Positions 39,299 to 49,409 are shown, numbered from the stretch's first letter. The stretch: DNA of 64,000 nucleotides from Hasllibacter sp. MH4015 (GCF_020177575.1 NZ_JAHTBK010000001.1:1485875-1549874), one strand, 5' to 3'. Translations and numbers: made by a program. Notes: generated by a model not told the origin, from the letters alone.

Positions 39299-41491
39299 AT
39301 GACCAACCCCGATATCATCTATACCAAGGTGGATGAAGCACCCGAACTGGCCTCGGCCTCGCTGCTGCCGATCATCCAGCGCTTCGCCTCCGCCGCGGGC
39401 ATCACCGTGGGTACCAAGGACATCTCACTTGCGGGTCGCATCCTTGCCACCTTCCCCGAGCATCTGAACGAGGATCAACGCATCCCCGATGATCTGGCCG
39501 CCTTGGGTGAACTGGTGAAGACGCCCGACGCCAACGTCATCAAGCTGCCCAACATCTCCGCCTCCGTCCCGCAACTCGTCGCGGCGGTGGAGGAGTTGCA
39601 GGCCAAGGGTTACGCCTTGCCCGACTACCCCGAGAACCCGCAGACCGACGAAGAGAAGGCCATCCGCGCCAAGTATGACGGCATCAAGGGCTCCGCCGTT
39701 AACCCGGTCTTGCGTGAAGGCAATTCCGACCGCCGCGCCGCTGCCGCGGTGAAGACTTACGCCCAGAACAATCCGCACCGGATGGGCGAATGGAAGGCCG
39801 ACAGCAAGACGCGCGTCGCTTCCATGTCGGGGGGTGATTTTCGCTCGAACGAGACATCGGTGACGCTGACCGATGACACGACCGTACAGATCGTCCTGGA
39901 AAGCGACGGCAGCGACACGATCCTGAAAGACGGCCTGTCCTACCCCGCCGGCACCGTGCTCGACGCGACATTCATGAGCGCCGATGCCCTCGACACCTTC
40001 CTTGCCGAAGAGATCCGGAAGACCAAGAAAGAAGGCGTCCTTTTCTCGCTCCATATGAAGGCCACCATGATGAAGGTCTCTGACCCCATCATCTTCGGCC
40101 ATGCCGTCAAGACCTTCCTCGCCCCCGTCTTCGACCAGTTCGGGGACGAGATGGCCAAGCTCGGCGTGAACCCGAATTCCGGCCTGGGCGACCTGCTGGA
40201 ACGTGTGAACGGCCATTCCGAAATCATGTCCGCCATCGACGCCACGATGGCCGACCGCCCGCCGATGTATATGGTCGACAGCGACCGTGGCATCACCAAC
40301 CTGCATGTGCCAAGCGACGTCATCATCGACGCCTCCATGCCCGCCCTCATCCGCGCAGGCGGCAAGGGCTGGGGCCCCGATGGCAAGGAACACGACGCCG
40401 TCTGCGTGATCCCCGACAATTCCTACGCCCCGGTCTATGATGAGGCGATCGCGTTCTTCAAGGAAAACGGCGCGCTCGATCCGGCCACGGCGGGCACCGT
40501 TCAGAACCTTGGTCTGATGGCCCAGAAGGCCGAAGAATACGGCTCCCACCCCACCACGTTCAAGATCGAGACCGCAGGCACCGTCAAGATGATCGCCCAG
40601 GACGGCACCGTGCTTCATTCCCATGAGGTGCAGCCCGGCGACATCTGGCGCTCCGCCTCCGCGCGCCGCGCCCCCATTGAGGATTGGATACAACTGGCCA
40701 TCGACCGCCAGAAGGCCACGGGCTTCCGGTCCATCTTCTGGCTGGACGCGGACCGAGCCCATGACGCGGAGTTAATCCTTTACGTGAGAAACGCGCTGGA
40801 AGCCGCTGGCGTTGCTGACCAATTCGAGATCATGGCACCCCGCGAAGCCACTCGCGCATCGCTCGAGACGATCACCAAGGGCGAAAACACCATCGCCATC
40901 ACCGGCAACGTCCTGCGCGATTACCTGACCGACCTCTTCCCGATCCTGGAACTGGCGACGTCGGCCAAGATGCTCTCCATCGTGAAGCTGATGCAGGGCG
41001 GCGGATTGTTCGAGACGGGCGCCGGCGGCTCGGCCCCCAAGCACGTCCAGCAGCTTCACGCGGAAAACCACCTGCGCTGGGACAGTCTTGGCGAATTCTG
41101 TGCACTCGGTGAGAGCTTCAAGTTCCTCGCCGATGCCAAGGACAATTCCAAGGCCCGCACCCTTGGCGACGCGGTCGAGAAAGCCACGCAAGGCATCCTC
41201 GACGACAACCGCTCCCCCGGCCGCAAGGTGGGCCAGCCCGACAACCGTGACAGCCATTACTGGTTCGCCCGCTATTGGGCGGAGGCGCTGGCAAACGGCC
41301 CCGATGCCGAGCTGGCCACGGAGTTTGCCCCGATGGCCCAGGCGCTTGCGCAGAACGAGGCGACGATCATCGCTGAGCTTGATGCGGGTGCGGGCGACCC
41401 GGCGGAAACCGGCGGATATTACATGAACGATCCGCACAAGCTGGCGGATGTCATGCGCCCCAGCGTGACGCTGAACGGGATCATCGGCTGA
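39299..41491 (+). CDS. icd: NADP isocitrate dehydrogenase, monomeric type (IDH-II)
   Basis: This is a 730-residue monomeric isocitrate dehydrogenase that converts isocitrate to 2-oxoglutarate with NADP. It starts [19 protein letters not shown] and contains [26 protein letters not shown] and [18 protein letters not shown], all diagnostic of this class. The length matches the roughly 740-residue family. It is unrelated in sequence to the dimeric enzyme encoded at 44490. A convergent hairpin follows. Confidence 0.96.
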   Translation: MTNPDIIYTKVDEAPELASASLLPIIQRFASAAGITVGTKDISLAGRILATFPEHLNEDQRIPDDLAALGELVKTPDANVIKLPNISASVPQLVAAVEELQAKGYALPDYPENPQTDEEKAIRAKYDGIKGSAVNPVLREGNSDRRAAAAVKTYAQNNPHRMGEWKADSKTRVASMSGGDFRSNETSVTLTDDTTVQIVLESDGSDTILKDGLSYPAGTVLDATFMSADALDTFLAEEIRKTKKEGVLFSLHMKATMMKVSDPIIFGHAVKTFLAPVFDQFGDEMAKLGVNPNSGLGDLLERVNGHSEIMSAIDATMADRPPMYMVDSDRGITNLHVPSDVIIDASMPALIRAGGKGWGPDGKEHDAVCVIPDNSYAPVYDEAIAFFKENGALDPATAGTVQNLGLMAQKAEEYGSHPTTFKIETAGTVKMIAQDGTVLHSHEVQPGDIWRSASARRAPIEDWIQLAIDRQKATGFRSIFWLDADRAHDAELILYVRNALEAAGVADQFEIMAPREATRASLETITKGENTIAITGNVLRDYLTDLFPILELATSAKMLSIVKLMQGGGLFETGAGGSAPKHVQQLHAENHLRWDSLGEFCALGESFKFLADAKDNSKARTLGDAVEKATQGILDDNRSPGRKVGQPDNRDSHYWFARYWAEALANGPDAELATEFAPMAQALAQNEATIIAELDAGAGDPAETGGYYMNDPHKLADVMRPSVTLNGIIG

Positions 41492-41504
41492 CCGAGAGCG
41501 TCGT

Positions 41505-41530
41505 CCGGGGCGGGTCCATCCCTGCCCCGG
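41505..41530. terminator. Strong hairpin between convergent genes
   Basis: CCGGGGC (41505-41511) pairs with GCCCCGG (41524-41530), extended inside by GGG/CCC. It lies between the convergent isocitrate dehydrogenase and autotransporter stops. No T-run follows on either strand, so its role as a terminator is not certain. Confidence 0.45.
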
Positions 41531-41540
41531 CGCGCGCCCT

Positions 41541-44171
41541 TCAGAACCGCCAATCCACGCTCACATCCAGCCCGTAGGATTCGTAGCGTGCCTGACCAAT
41601 CCCGTCATAGAACAGGCCAAAATCGAAGCTGACCGGCCCGGCGCCTTGCCGCCTGAGGCCCAGATCAATGCGCCCCCGCGCCCCCTCCGGATCGCCATTG
41701 CCGCCCTCCTCCGCGGTGAAAAGGCCCGCGAAGCCACCCACGAAATCCACGCCCCCCGTGCCAAGCGGCATGGTCCAATCCAGCGCCGCCTCCAACTGGC
41801 TCAACCTCACGCGCTGTGCTGCGACCGGGTTCGACAGCGCGTCAATGTAGCTCTCCGACCGGTCGTCCACGTAGGACCAGCCGATCAGGGGCCGCAGGGT
41901 CACGCGCTCCAATTCCACTTCGCCCGATAAGTTGACCGTCGCTAGGATGCGTTCCGTCGCGAAGCGGTCGGTATAGGTGCCGATGGGCGAAATCTCATTC
42001 TCCGTCCGCCCCCAAAGCAGCCGCGCGTCCAGATCGACGTCACCATAGCGCGCCACGTAATACGGCCCGATCAGCCAGCCCGTCCCCTCGATCTCCGCCA
42101 GCCCCTCGCCGGACGCCGCGTGGTCCAGTTGCAGCATCACACCCAGCAGCGTCTCGTCTTGCAGATACATGTGAGAGCCGAAGGTCAGATGCGTATAGGC
42201 CGTCTCGAACCCGTCCAGATCGCTCCATTGCGCGTCGAGCGCGGCCCAGATCGGCCCCTCCGTCCCGGTCCGCATCTGCACGATCCCCTGGCCCCGCGTG
42301 ACCTGGATGTTGCCGCTGGGGCCATCATTGCTAAGCAGCCCGGCAAGATCGGGTTGCGCTGCAAGCAACGCCAGGCTCCGTGCGCCAAGGAAATCGCGGA
42401 TCACCTCTTCCGCGACGGACCCGCTGGCGAAGGCACCGGTGGCGCTTGCCGCCGCCGACGGCGTGCCGCTCGCGTCCTGCACCGCGCTGGCGGCCACGTT
42501 CACCGTCACATTCGCGTCGCCATCCACGGTCAATTCCGCGGTCCAGGCCTGCCGCCCGCCGGTGATCGGCCCCAGCGTCCCGCCGGTGACGGAGATATCA
42601 GCCCGCTCGAAGCCCAGGACATCTTCGCCCCAATCGAACGTGACTGTCGCCGTGACCGGCCCCGTAAACCCGTCCGGCACTCCGGTGATCGCGACAACCG
42701 GCGCGGTGCCGTCCGGCGGTGGCGGGGTGGAGAGGGCCGAGGCGGTGTTGTCGTTGCCCGCCGCATCCTGGGCGACGCCGGCCAACACCTGCACGGAATG
42801 GGTGAACTCACTGCCCGGATCGGCCGTAACCACCGCACTGAACGTGGCGCAGGGGTCCGTGCCGCAGGTGTTCACGAAATCGGAGACCGTGGCATTGTTG
42901 GCGGTGATGTCGCCAAACACGAAACCGTTCACCGGCTCATTGAACGTGATGCCGATGCTGTAGGGATCGCCCGGGAAACCGGGGCTGCCACTGATCGAAA
43001 CAGAGGGTGGAGTTACGTCGAATGTCCCCACATTGATCGGCCCCGTCGCGGCTGAGGTATTGCCCGAGGCCAGATCGGTATAGGCCCCTTCCGGAAAGTT
43101 GAAAACGACGGCCCCGCCGGTCACGCGACCGGGAAAGCCATCCGGAATTGTCGGTGAAGACACTGGTAGGCCATCGGTCTCGGTCGGCCCGTCGAAATTC
43201 GAAATGTCGACATCGACACCGCCCCGTATTCCGGCCCCACCCGGGTTTGTCACACCGAACGTGAACACGTATTGATCCGGCGCCGCCAGAAGCCTCGCAC
43301 TGAGAAGCGAGATTTCCGGTCGACTGGCGATGGCATTGGTCGTGATTTCTGCGGCGGCGGTGTTCGCGCCACCACCGCTGGTTGCGTTGGCCACAGCCGC
43401 CGGAAGGGAGATGCGCCCGGTTCCGTCACCCGTTGCGGTGACGTCGAACGTGAAGACCGTATTGTCACTGGTCTGCAGGTTCGACGCCGCCAAATTCGTC
43501 AGAGACAGATCGCTCAATTCGAACCCCGTCACCGCCTCGCTGAATGTCAGCGTCACTTGGTCCCCGGCCAGACCCACATTTGCCGCAAGACCCGACAACG
43601 TGGCGGTGACCGGTGGCGGTGGATCGAATACACCGCCGCTGATTGCGAAGGATGCGACGCTCACGGATGGTTCGCCAGCCACTTCCGACGCCGTTGCCGT
43701 GAACGATGCCGAAACGGCCTGACCATTCTGGTCATTGTAGGAAATCGAACACGTCACGCTCGACGATCCCGAAGTCGTAATGGCAAGGCCGACTTCAGTT
43801 TGCGGAGTATCGAAGACGGGCGCATATGAAACAGTCCCCCCGCTACACACCAGCGCCGCGTTTGTGATCGCAATCGCTGGCGGGGCGGCGCCTTGCGGAC
43901 GCAGGTCTATCGAAAATATCGCACCGGATGTGGTTTCTCTCCCGAAAATAGACAGCGACGCTCCGTTGATGCCTGGAGGAAGGGATATGAGCGGCACATT
44001 CACGCAGGTTTCGGCATCGGCATTCATTTGGAATGTAATCGCCGCCGTGGTGCCACCGGGGCTTGGCGGACCTGCCGTCGTTGCCGGGCAGGTTAACGAT
44101 GCCTGCGCCGCCGAAACGGACAGAATGAACACAAAGAAAGCAGCGACTGCGCGAAATCCGGAACGAACCAT
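41541..44171 (-). CDS. Autotransporter with Ig-like passenger repeats
   Basis: This 876-residue protein has a signal peptide (MVRSGFRAVAAFFVFILSVSAAQA), a passenger of about 560 residues and a C-terminal autotransporter barrel (about 610-876) ending SVDWRF. The passenger contains Ig-like modules of the type that includes VTLTFSEAVTGFELSDLSL, IGITFNEPVNGFVFGDITA and VTFDWGEDVLGFERADISV, each with a conserved FxxADI/FxxSDL edge. These modules are usual in adhesins. The leader DNA has several hairpins (see separate entry). Confidence 0.88.
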   Translation of the reverse strand: MVRSGFRAVAAFFVFILSVSAAQASLTCPATTAGPPSPGGTTAAITFQMNADAETCVNVPLISLPPGINGASLSIFGRETTSGAIFSIDLRPQGAAPPAIAITNAALVCSGGTVSYAPVFDTPQTEVGLAITTSGSSSVTCSISYNDQNGQAVSASFTATASEVAGEPSVSVASFAISGGVFDPPPPVTATLSGLAANVGLAGDQVTLTFSEAVTGFELSDLSLTNLAASNLQTSDNTVFTFDVTATGDGTGRISLPAAVANATSGGGANTAAAEITTNAIASRPEISLLSARLLAAPDQYVFTFGVTNPGGAGIRGGVDVDISNFDGPTETDGLPVSSPTIPDGFPGRVTGGAVVFNFPEGAYTDLASGNTSAATGPINVGTFDVTPPSVSISGSPGFPGDPYSIGITFNEPVNGFVFGDITANNATVSDFVNTCGTDPCATFSAVVTADPGSEFTHSVQVLAGVAQDAAGNDNTASALSTPPPPDGTAPVVAITGVPDGFTGPVTATVTFDWGEDVLGFERADISVTGGTLGPITGGRQAWTAELTVDGDANVTVNVAASAVQDASGTPSAAASATGAFASGSVAEEVIRDFLGARSLALLAAQPDLAGLLSNDGPSGNIQVTRGQGIVQMRTGTEGPIWAALDAQWSDLDGFETAYTHLTFGSHMYLQDETLLGVMLQLDHAASGEGLAEIEGTGWLIGPYYVARYGDVDLDARLLWGRTENEISPIGTYTDRFATERILATVNLSGEVELERVTLRPLIGWSYVDDRSESYIDALSNPVAAQRVRLSQLEAALDWTMPLGTGGVDFVGGFAGLFTAEEGGNGDPEGARGRIDLGLRRQGAGPVSFDFGLFYDGIGQARYESYGLDVSVDWRF

Positions 44172-44182
44172 GGAAATCCCTC

Positions 44183-44328
44183 AAAAAAACCAAACCCAAA
44201 GCGTCGCCGCGAGGAGACGCTAGATCCTGGCCTTCTTCCTGCGACGGAGGGGCACAGCCCCCGGGTTCAACCCCGAAGCCGACATCTTACCGGCGGGGCC
44301 TAAACCGCCGGAGGTTCTCAGGTACCTC
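44183..44328 (-). promoter_or_regulatory. Multi-hairpin leader of the autotransporter gene
   Basis: Read on the minus strand, hairpins are formed by 44324-44328 with 44311-44315, by 44305-44311 with 44290-44296 (7 bp CCGGCGG/CCGCCGG), by 44271-44275 with 44262-44265, and by GGGGC/GCCCC (44257-44261 with 44249-44253). Nearest the gene, 44216-44220 pairs with 44201-44205, followed by a U-rich run reaching 44183. The SD GAGGGA comes next. The row resembles an attenuation leader, but I do not recognise a class. Nothing else is seen in the 318-base gap except the icd SD. Confidence 0.35.
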
Positions 44329-44489
44329 AAAGATTTCCTGCGTTGCGGATTCGCTCAAGCGCGAACAAGGGCCTCCGCTCCGACCTGTGGCATCGACGCC
44401 ACAACCCTGCCCGCCATCGCCGCTTTCCCATGCCGCATCCGTGGGTTACACCATCGCTCACACGCCCACGCCCTGACCGGAGGCCACCC

Positions 44490-45704
44490 ATGACCAAGAT
44501 CAAGGTAGACAACCCCATCGTCGAAATGGACGGCGATGAGATGACCCGCATCATGTGGCAGTTCATCAAGGACAAGCTGATCCTGCCCTACCTCGATATC
44601 GACCTGCTCTACTACGATCTCGGCATCGAATCCCGCGACGCGACGGACGACCAGATCACCATCGACGCGGCGGAGAAAACAAAGGAAGTCGGCGTCGCCG
44701 TCAAATGCGCCACCATCACGCCGGATGAAGCGCGGGTGGAGGAATTCGGCCTCAAGAAAATGCGGCGCTCGCCCAATGGCACGATCCGCAACATCCTGGG
44801 CGGCGTGATCTTCCGCCAGCCGATCATCTGCCGCAACGTGCCCCGCCTCGTCCCCGGCTGGACCCAGCCGATCGTCGTGGGCCGCCACGCCTTTGGCGAC
44901 CAATATAAAGCCACCGACATGAAGTTCCCCGGCCCCGGCACGCTCACCATGAAATTCGTGGGCGAAGATGGCACCGTGGATGAGCGGGAGGTCTACAAGG
45001 CCGACGGCGCGGGCGTGTTCATGTCGATGTATAACATCGACGCCTCCATTTACGATTTCGCCCGCGCGTCCTTCAACTACGGTCTGAACCTCGGCTGGCC
45101 GGTCTACCTGTCAACCAAGAACACCATCCTGAAGCAATACGACGGTCGCTTCCTCGAAATCTTCGCCGAAGTCTATGAGGCTGAATTCAAGGACCAATTC
45201 GAGGAAAAGGAGATCTGGTACGAACACCGCCTGATCGACGACATGGTCGCCTGTGCGATCAAGTGGAACGGCGGGTTCGTGTGGGCCTGCAAGAATTACG
45301 ATGGCGACGTGCAGTCCGATGTCGTGGCGCAGGGCTTCGGCTCGCTCGGCATGATGGCCTCTGTCCTGATGACGCCCGACGGCAAGATCGTGGAATCCGA
45401 GGCCGCCCACGGCACCGTCACCCGCCATTACCGCAACCACCAGGAGGGGAAGGCCACCTCCACCAACTCCATCGCGTCGATCTATGCCTGGACCGGCGGC
45501 CTCAAGCACCGCGCGAAGCTGGACGGCAATGCCAAGCTGATGGAATTCGCGGAAACGCTGGAGCGCGTGATCGTGGAAACGGTCGAGAGCGGGTTCATGA
45601 CCAAGGACCTCGCCTTACTGGTGGGCCCGGACCAGAAATGGCTCACCACGATGGGTTTTCTAGAGAAGATCGACGAGAACCTGAATAAGGCACTTGCGGG
45701 CTAG
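44490..45704 (+). CDS. icd: NADP isocitrate dehydrogenase, dimeric eukaryote-like type
   Basis: This 404-residue isocitrate dehydrogenase belongs to the dimeric subfamily that also includes the eukaryotic cytosolic and mitochondrial enzymes. It shows [16 protein letters not shown], the substrate motif [11 protein letters not shown]-like [14 protein letters not shown], and the metal-binding [24 protein letters not shown] precedes ATG 44490. It performs the same reaction as the monomeric enzyme 5 kb away, and the two are not homologous. The DUF1206 gene follows convergently. Confidence 0.96.
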   Translation: MTKIKVDNPIVEMDGDEMTRIMWQFIKDKLILPYLDIDLLYYDLGIESRDATDDQITIDAAEKTKEVGVAVKCATITPDEARVEEFGLKKMRRSPNGTIRNILGGVIFRQPIICRNVPRLVPGWTQPIVVGRHAFGDQYKATDMKFPGPGTLTMKFVGEDGTVDEREVYKADGAGVFMSMYNIDASIYDFARASFNYGLNLGWPVYLSTKNTILKQYDGRFLEIFAEVYEAEFKDQFEEKEIWYEHRLIDDMVACAIKWNGGFVWACKNYDGDVQSDVVAQGFGSLGMMASVLMTPDGKIVESEAAHGTVTRHYRNHQEGKATSTNSIASIYAWTGGLKHRAKLDGNAKLMEFAETLERVIVETVESGFMTKDLALLVGPDQKWLTTMGFLEKIDENLNKALAG

Positions 45705-45727
45705 GAATGCGCCGCTGATGGCGGGCC

Positions 45728-46627
45728 TCAGGCGCCCGTCACCTCCGCGGCGCTTTGCACGTCATCGCCCATCGCTTTCGGGACGATCCGGAACAGCGCG
45801 TTGACCAGGCAAAAGAGCGCGAAGGCCAGAAGGCCGACGCAGAGCGCGACCACAAGGATGCGCCCGAAGGCCCGGTCGCGCAGCCAGTCGAAGACCGAGC
45901 CAAGCCCGCCCGCCTCGGAAGGGTCGACCTCAATCGCGGCGAAGATCAGCAGCCCGCCGATGATCCCGACAAGGACACCCTGCGCCACGACGCCCAGGCG
46001 CAGCATCCAGTTCCAGTTCCGCGTGAAATGATTGGCGCGCAGGCTTTCCAGATAGGTCATCTGAAAGGCCTTGTGCAGGTAGTAGATGCCCGCCGCGACC
46101 GTCAGGCCGCCCGCGATGCCGATGATCCAGGTACCGCCCTGCATCCCCATGATCGCGCGCAAGAGGGATTGCGTGCCACCGCCGCCACCCGATGCGTCCG
46201 CCGACCGCGCAAGGCCGAGCGCGGTGATCGCAAGCACGCCGATCCCCGCATGGGCCAAACCAGTCACCACCATACCAGCCCGGGCGATCACGCCTTTGAG
46301 CGTCCAGCCATAGGCTTCCAGATCGTAGAAGCTGTCCACCGCGCGCCAGATCGCGTAGGCAAACAGCCCCGCCGCGATCAGCGCCACCACCAATGTCCCC
46401 CACCCGCCGTCAAGGGAGCGGAGCGCCGCCTCGGTCCCCTGCGCCTCCCCCCCTTGCCACACCGACAGGAGAGAGATGATCGCAACCGCGCAATAAACCA
46501 TCGCACGCCCGCCGTATCCGGCGCGCATGATCGGGATCGCCCATTTGAAATCGTCCGGGCTGACCGCCGCCAGTATCTTCGCGCGGGCCTCGTCGGCCTT
46601 GATCGACGGCAACTGGCCGGTTGGCAT
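45728..46627 (-). CDS. DUF1206 membrane protein
   Basis: This 299-residue protein has six predicted membrane helices arranged as three similar two-helix units, as in DUF1206. The units begin with a Gly-Arg rich phrase such as RAGYGGRAMVYCAVAIISLL, ARAGMVVTGLAHAGIGVLAI and RLGVVAQGVLVGIIGGLLIF. Function unknown. ATG 46627 begins MPTGQLPSIK; the longer upstream frame is not supported. Convergent with icd. Confidence 0.85.
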   Translation of the reverse strand: MPTGQLPSIKADEARAKILAAVSPDDFKWAIPIMRAGYGGRAMVYCAVAIISLLSVWQGGEAQGTEAALRSLDGGWGTLVVALIAAGLFAYAIWRAVDSFYDLEAYGWTLKGVIARAGMVVTGLAHAGIGVLAITALGLARSADASGGGGGTQSLLRAIMGMQGGTWIIGIAGGLTVAAGIYYLHKAFQMTYLESLRANHFTRNWNWMLRLGVVAQGVLVGIIGGLLIFAAIEVDPSEAGGLGSVFDWLRDRAFGRILVVALCVGLLAFALFCLVNALFRIVPKAMGDDVQSAAEVTGA

Positions 46628-46934
46628 GGGGTCGAAACCTCTCTGGGTGATGCGAGGGGCGGATGCGCGACAGATCGCTCCGCACCCATCGGCACGACAT
46701 GTGGGGAAAGAACCGTCCGGGGCGCGCTTTTGTTCCACAAACGGCGCGTGGGACAGTGGTGCGACCGGTCGCCTTGCCATAGCCCCCACACCCGCGTCCA
46801 ACCAACTCTCCCCTCATGCGTGGCAAAAGCGCCAGCCGCCACGAAGGAAAACGCGCGAAACCGGATCACGCTTTGACAGGCCACGCGCCGCCCAACAGAT
46901 TGCGGTCAACGCAGTAACTCCGGGGCGCGATATC
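46628..46934. other. Divergent intergenic gap
   Basis: These 307 bases separate the divergent DUF1206 and barrel genes. TTGACA at 46873-46878, a 17-base spacer and CAGATT at 46896-46901 give a weak promoter for the barrel gene on the plus strand. No gene or RNA is evident, although long shadow frames cross it. Confidence 0.35.
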
Positions 46935-47729
46935 ATGGGCATCCTTTCACCAACCGTGCAGACATGGCTCGCCAGCGCGGTGATCCTTGCACTCGCAGCG
47001 CCCGCCATGGGCCAGGGGCTGCAAGTCGGCGACGAATTCATCGCCATCGACGCCACAAGCGTGACGCGAGAGGACCTGGGGACGGAACGCAACGCCACAA
47101 CGCTCATGGCGACGCACGGTTATCAGTTCAGCGGTGATTGGCAGGTGCTCACCCAGATCGGGTTCACCCGCAATGAGAACCGCTTTCCGCCCGCCGACAC
47201 CCAGCATTCCGACGCCACCAGCCTTGCACTAGGGTTGTCCTATACCGGCTTCACCGGTGGAACGGCCACGGCGATGGTGATCTATGGCCGGATCGAGGAA
47301 GAAAGCGTGATCGGCGGCTCGACCACCACCGGGTCGGGCGATCTTCTCGGCCTGTCGCTGTCCTACCAGCAGATCGTGCCCCTGTCCGACCGGTTGGCCG
47401 CGATCGGCCTGATCGCCTATTCCACCACGGACAGCGATTTCACTTCCGCCGGGGCGGGCGTCATGAACGACATCACCGGCACGCGCTTCACCCTTGGCGC
47501 GACGCTGGCCTATTCCGCGACACCCGATCTAACGATCCTGGCTGGCGTCGATCATGCGGCGTCGAACCAGATCATCACCATCACCGGCAGTCAGGAACTC
47601 ACGCGCGCCACGCTTGGCGCATCGTGGTCGCTCTCCCCCGATCTCGACCTGCGCGCCAGCTACGGCCACGCGATCAATGCCGAACAAACCCACAACCGGT
47701 TGAGCCTCGGGCTCACCCGCCGGTTCTGA
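46935..47729 (+). CDS. Outer-membrane beta-barrel protein
   Basis: This 264-residue protein has a signal peptide (about 1-26, ending APAMGQG) and amphipathic strands with terminal NRLSLGLTRRF. The DLDLRASYGHAINAEQTHN segment before the last strand resembles porin-like barrels. ATG 46935 was preferred because the signal peptide begins there. The next gene, a lipoprotein, starts 24 bases downstream and probably shares the mRNA. Confidence 0.78.
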   Translation: MGILSPTVQTWLASAVILALAAPAMGQGLQVGDEFIAIDATSVTREDLGTERNATTLMATHGYQFSGDWQVLTQIGFTRNENRFPPADTQHSDATSLALGLSYTGFTGGTATAMVIYGRIEEESVIGGSTTTGSGDLLGLSLSYQQIVPLSDRLAAIGLIAYSTTDSDFTSAGAGVMNDITGTRFTLGATLAYSATPDLTILAGVDHAASNQIITITGSQELTRATLGASWSLSPDLDLRASYGHAINAEQTHNRLSLGLTRRF

Positions 47730-47752
47730 TGGCCTCGCAAAGGATGCTGACA

Positions 47753-48268
47753 ATGACTTCGACCCTCCGACGCTCACTGGTCCTTCCTGCCCTTCTGCTC
47801 CTCGCCGCCATCGGGCTTTCGGCCTGCATCACCTACTCTGGCCCGACGGAGCTTGTGGACAGCGCGCGCAGTCAGGTCGCCGATCCCGAAGATCCCAGCC
47901 AGACCTACGAGATCGAGATGAACGTCTATGTCCGCGACACGACGCAAACCGTGCCGGGCTTCGGTGGCGGACGGGAGTATATCGGCACCACTTTTATCAC
48001 GCAGACCATCATCACCCGCCCGGACGGCACGCAATTCGTGCTGGTGGTTCCGCCCGGCCGGTTCTTGGAAACCACGTCAGGGCTGTTCGGCCGTACCAGC
48101 GAACGCGGCTTTCCCACGGCGGAAGAGGCGGCGCTGGCCGCGCAGGAGGAAATCCTGGCCGCCATCGCAGAGGACAGCGCGGGCACGCTCTACCTGGAAC
48201 CGGCCGGGGCGGCCAATCTCCTGCATTCCGATCTGATGTTCGCCACCGTGGATGCCGTCACGAACTGA
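47753..48268 (+). CDS. Predicted lipoprotein
   Basis: This 171-residue protein starts MTSTLRRSLVLPALLLLAAIGLSAC, with lipobox LSAC; the Cys would be lipidated. AAAGGA lies eight bases upstream of ATG 47753, which makes this start better than 47729 or 47744. The mature part has no recognised domain and is beta-rich. Its last 192 bases are overlapped, antisense, by the amidotransferase tail. Confidence 0.75.
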   Translation: MTSTLRRSLVLPALLLLAAIGLSACITYSGPTELVDSARSQVADPEDPSQTYEIEMNVYVRDTTQTVPGFGGGREYIGTTFITQTIITRPDGTQFVLVVPPGRFLETTSGLFGRTSERGFPTAEEAALAAQEEILAAIAEDSAGTLYLEPAGAANLLHSDLMFATVDAVTN

Positions 48269-49081
48269 TCTAGACGACGGCCGCCGGTTCGGGGTGCGGG
48301 GTGGCGCTATCGCGTCGATGGCGCGCACCTCCACCTCCGCGCCCTCGAACCGTGCCACATGGCCCGCTGGCAGGGCCGTCCAACCGCCCTGCCCAACCTC
48401 AAGCGGTTCGCTGACCACGGCCCATCCCTGGCGCGTGTCGCTCCACCGGTAATAGACCGACGGCGCGATATGGTCCGATGACAGGCGCAGGGCATAGAGC
48501 CGCTTGCCATCGCTCCACGCCGCCGAGGATCGCAGATGCGGGGTCGTTCCGTGCGTGACCGACATGTCCCAAAGCCGCCGATGCACTGCAACCATCGCCC
48601 CGATCGGGTCGGCGTCCAATCCCGCCTCCAATGCGTAAAGCAACAGCAATTCGCTGTCCGTGGCCCCCTTGCGGTAGGGATAGAGCGCGTCGCTCACCCC
48701 CATATCCGCTTGTCTGCGAAACCGGTCGAACCCGCCGATTTGGCCGTTATGCATGAAGCTCCACCGCCCGTGAACGAAGGGGTGGCAATTGTTCCGACTT
48801 GTCGCCGCCCCGGTGGAGGCGCGAACATGGGCTAGGAAGGCGTGGCTCTTCACCGCCCGGCACAGGGAGGCGAGGTTCGGGTCCGCCCATGCGGGATAGA
48901 CGTCGCGGTAAATCCCCGGCTCCGCCCGGTCGCCGTACCATGCCAGCCCGACGCCATCGCCGTTCAGCGCCGACTTGCACTCCGTCGCTTCGCGCGACTG
49001 GTGGATCAGGGAATGGCCGGGACTTGTGACCAGCTCCTCAAGATAGATCGCGCGCCCCAGATACGCCGCCCATCGGCACAT
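48077..49081 (-). CDS. Class II glutamine amidotransferase
   Basis: This enzyme of the YafJ/GATase II type has the N-terminal nucleophile Cys2 (MCRWAAYLGR), AFLAHVRASTG and FMHNGQIGGF. Family proteins are usually about 255-280 residues; this frame is 334. The core ends near residue 268, and the last 64 or so residues are antisense to the lipoprotein gene and look like non-coding reading. A stop in another frame (TAG at 48272-48270) lies where the family would end. The gene starts one base inside the stop of the small DUF6356 gene. Confidence 0.85.
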   Translation of the reverse strand: MCRWAAYLGRAIYLEELVTSPGHSLIHQSREATECKSALNGDGVGLAWYGDRAEPGIYRDVYPAWADPNLASLCRAVKSHAFLAHVRASTGAATSRNNCHPFVHGRWSFMHNGQIGGFDRFRRQADMGVSDALYPYRKGATDSELLLLYALEAGLDADPIGAMVAVHRRLWDMSVTHGTTPHLRSSAAWSDGKRLYALRLSSDHIAPSVYYRWSDTRQGWAVVSEPLEVGQGGWTALPAGHVARFEGAEVEVRAIDAIAPPRTPNRRPSSRSVRDGIHGGEHQIGMQEIGRPGRFQVERARAVLCDGGQDFLLRGQRRLFRRGKAAFAGTAEQP

Positions 49082-49287
49082 TACTGGCCCCTGTTATGGG
49101 TCTTCGCGTACATCTCCGCGATGATGCGGCTGGCCGTTTTCTCGAACAGACACGGGATCACCGCATGAACCGCCGCCGCGCCCGCCGCCAGAAAGAGCTT
49201 GCCGCTGAACTTGCCCGCGAAGGCCGCATGTTCCAGATAGCTTTCGTCAACGCTTTGCGGATGGTCGAGGAAGACGCGATTGATCAT
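49081..49287 (-). CDS. DUF6356 family small protein
   Basis: This 68-residue protein begins MINRVFLDHPQSVDESYLEHA and has a hydrophobic centre (LFLAAGAAAVHAVIPCLF). This is the layout of the DUF6356 family seen in Rhodobacterales. GGAG precedes ATG 49287. TAATG overlap couples it to the amidotransferase. It is divergent from the AsnC-type regulator. Function unknown. Confidence 0.75.
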   Translation of the reverse strand: MINRVFLDHPQSVDESYLEHAAFAGKFSGKLFLAAGAAAVHAVIPCLFEKTASRIIAEMYAKTHNRGQ

Positions 49288-49391
49288 GGGAAGCTCCTGT
49301 TCACTGCTGCTGCGATCAAGATGCCCCATGGGCCACGTGAAATGATCCCAAATGATGCGCAGAACCCGCGTGACGCGTGGAGATTTTCCCG

Positions 49392-49409
49392 TCATATTAC
49401 GCAATATGA
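49392..49409. promoter_or_regulatory. Palindrome over the AsnC-family start codon
   Basis: TCATATT (49392-49398) and AATATGA (49403-49409) form a perfect inverted repeat with four bases between. It ends on the first ATG of the regulator gene, and the divergent small gene starts about 105 bases away. Position and symmetry fit an autoregulatory AsnC/Lrp site. Confidence 0.45.

Noticed and set aside
44221-44345. Glycine or cobalamin riboswitch
   Set aside because: Short likenesses (CTCAGGTA, GCACAG) are present, but the paired core elements of either class are missing.
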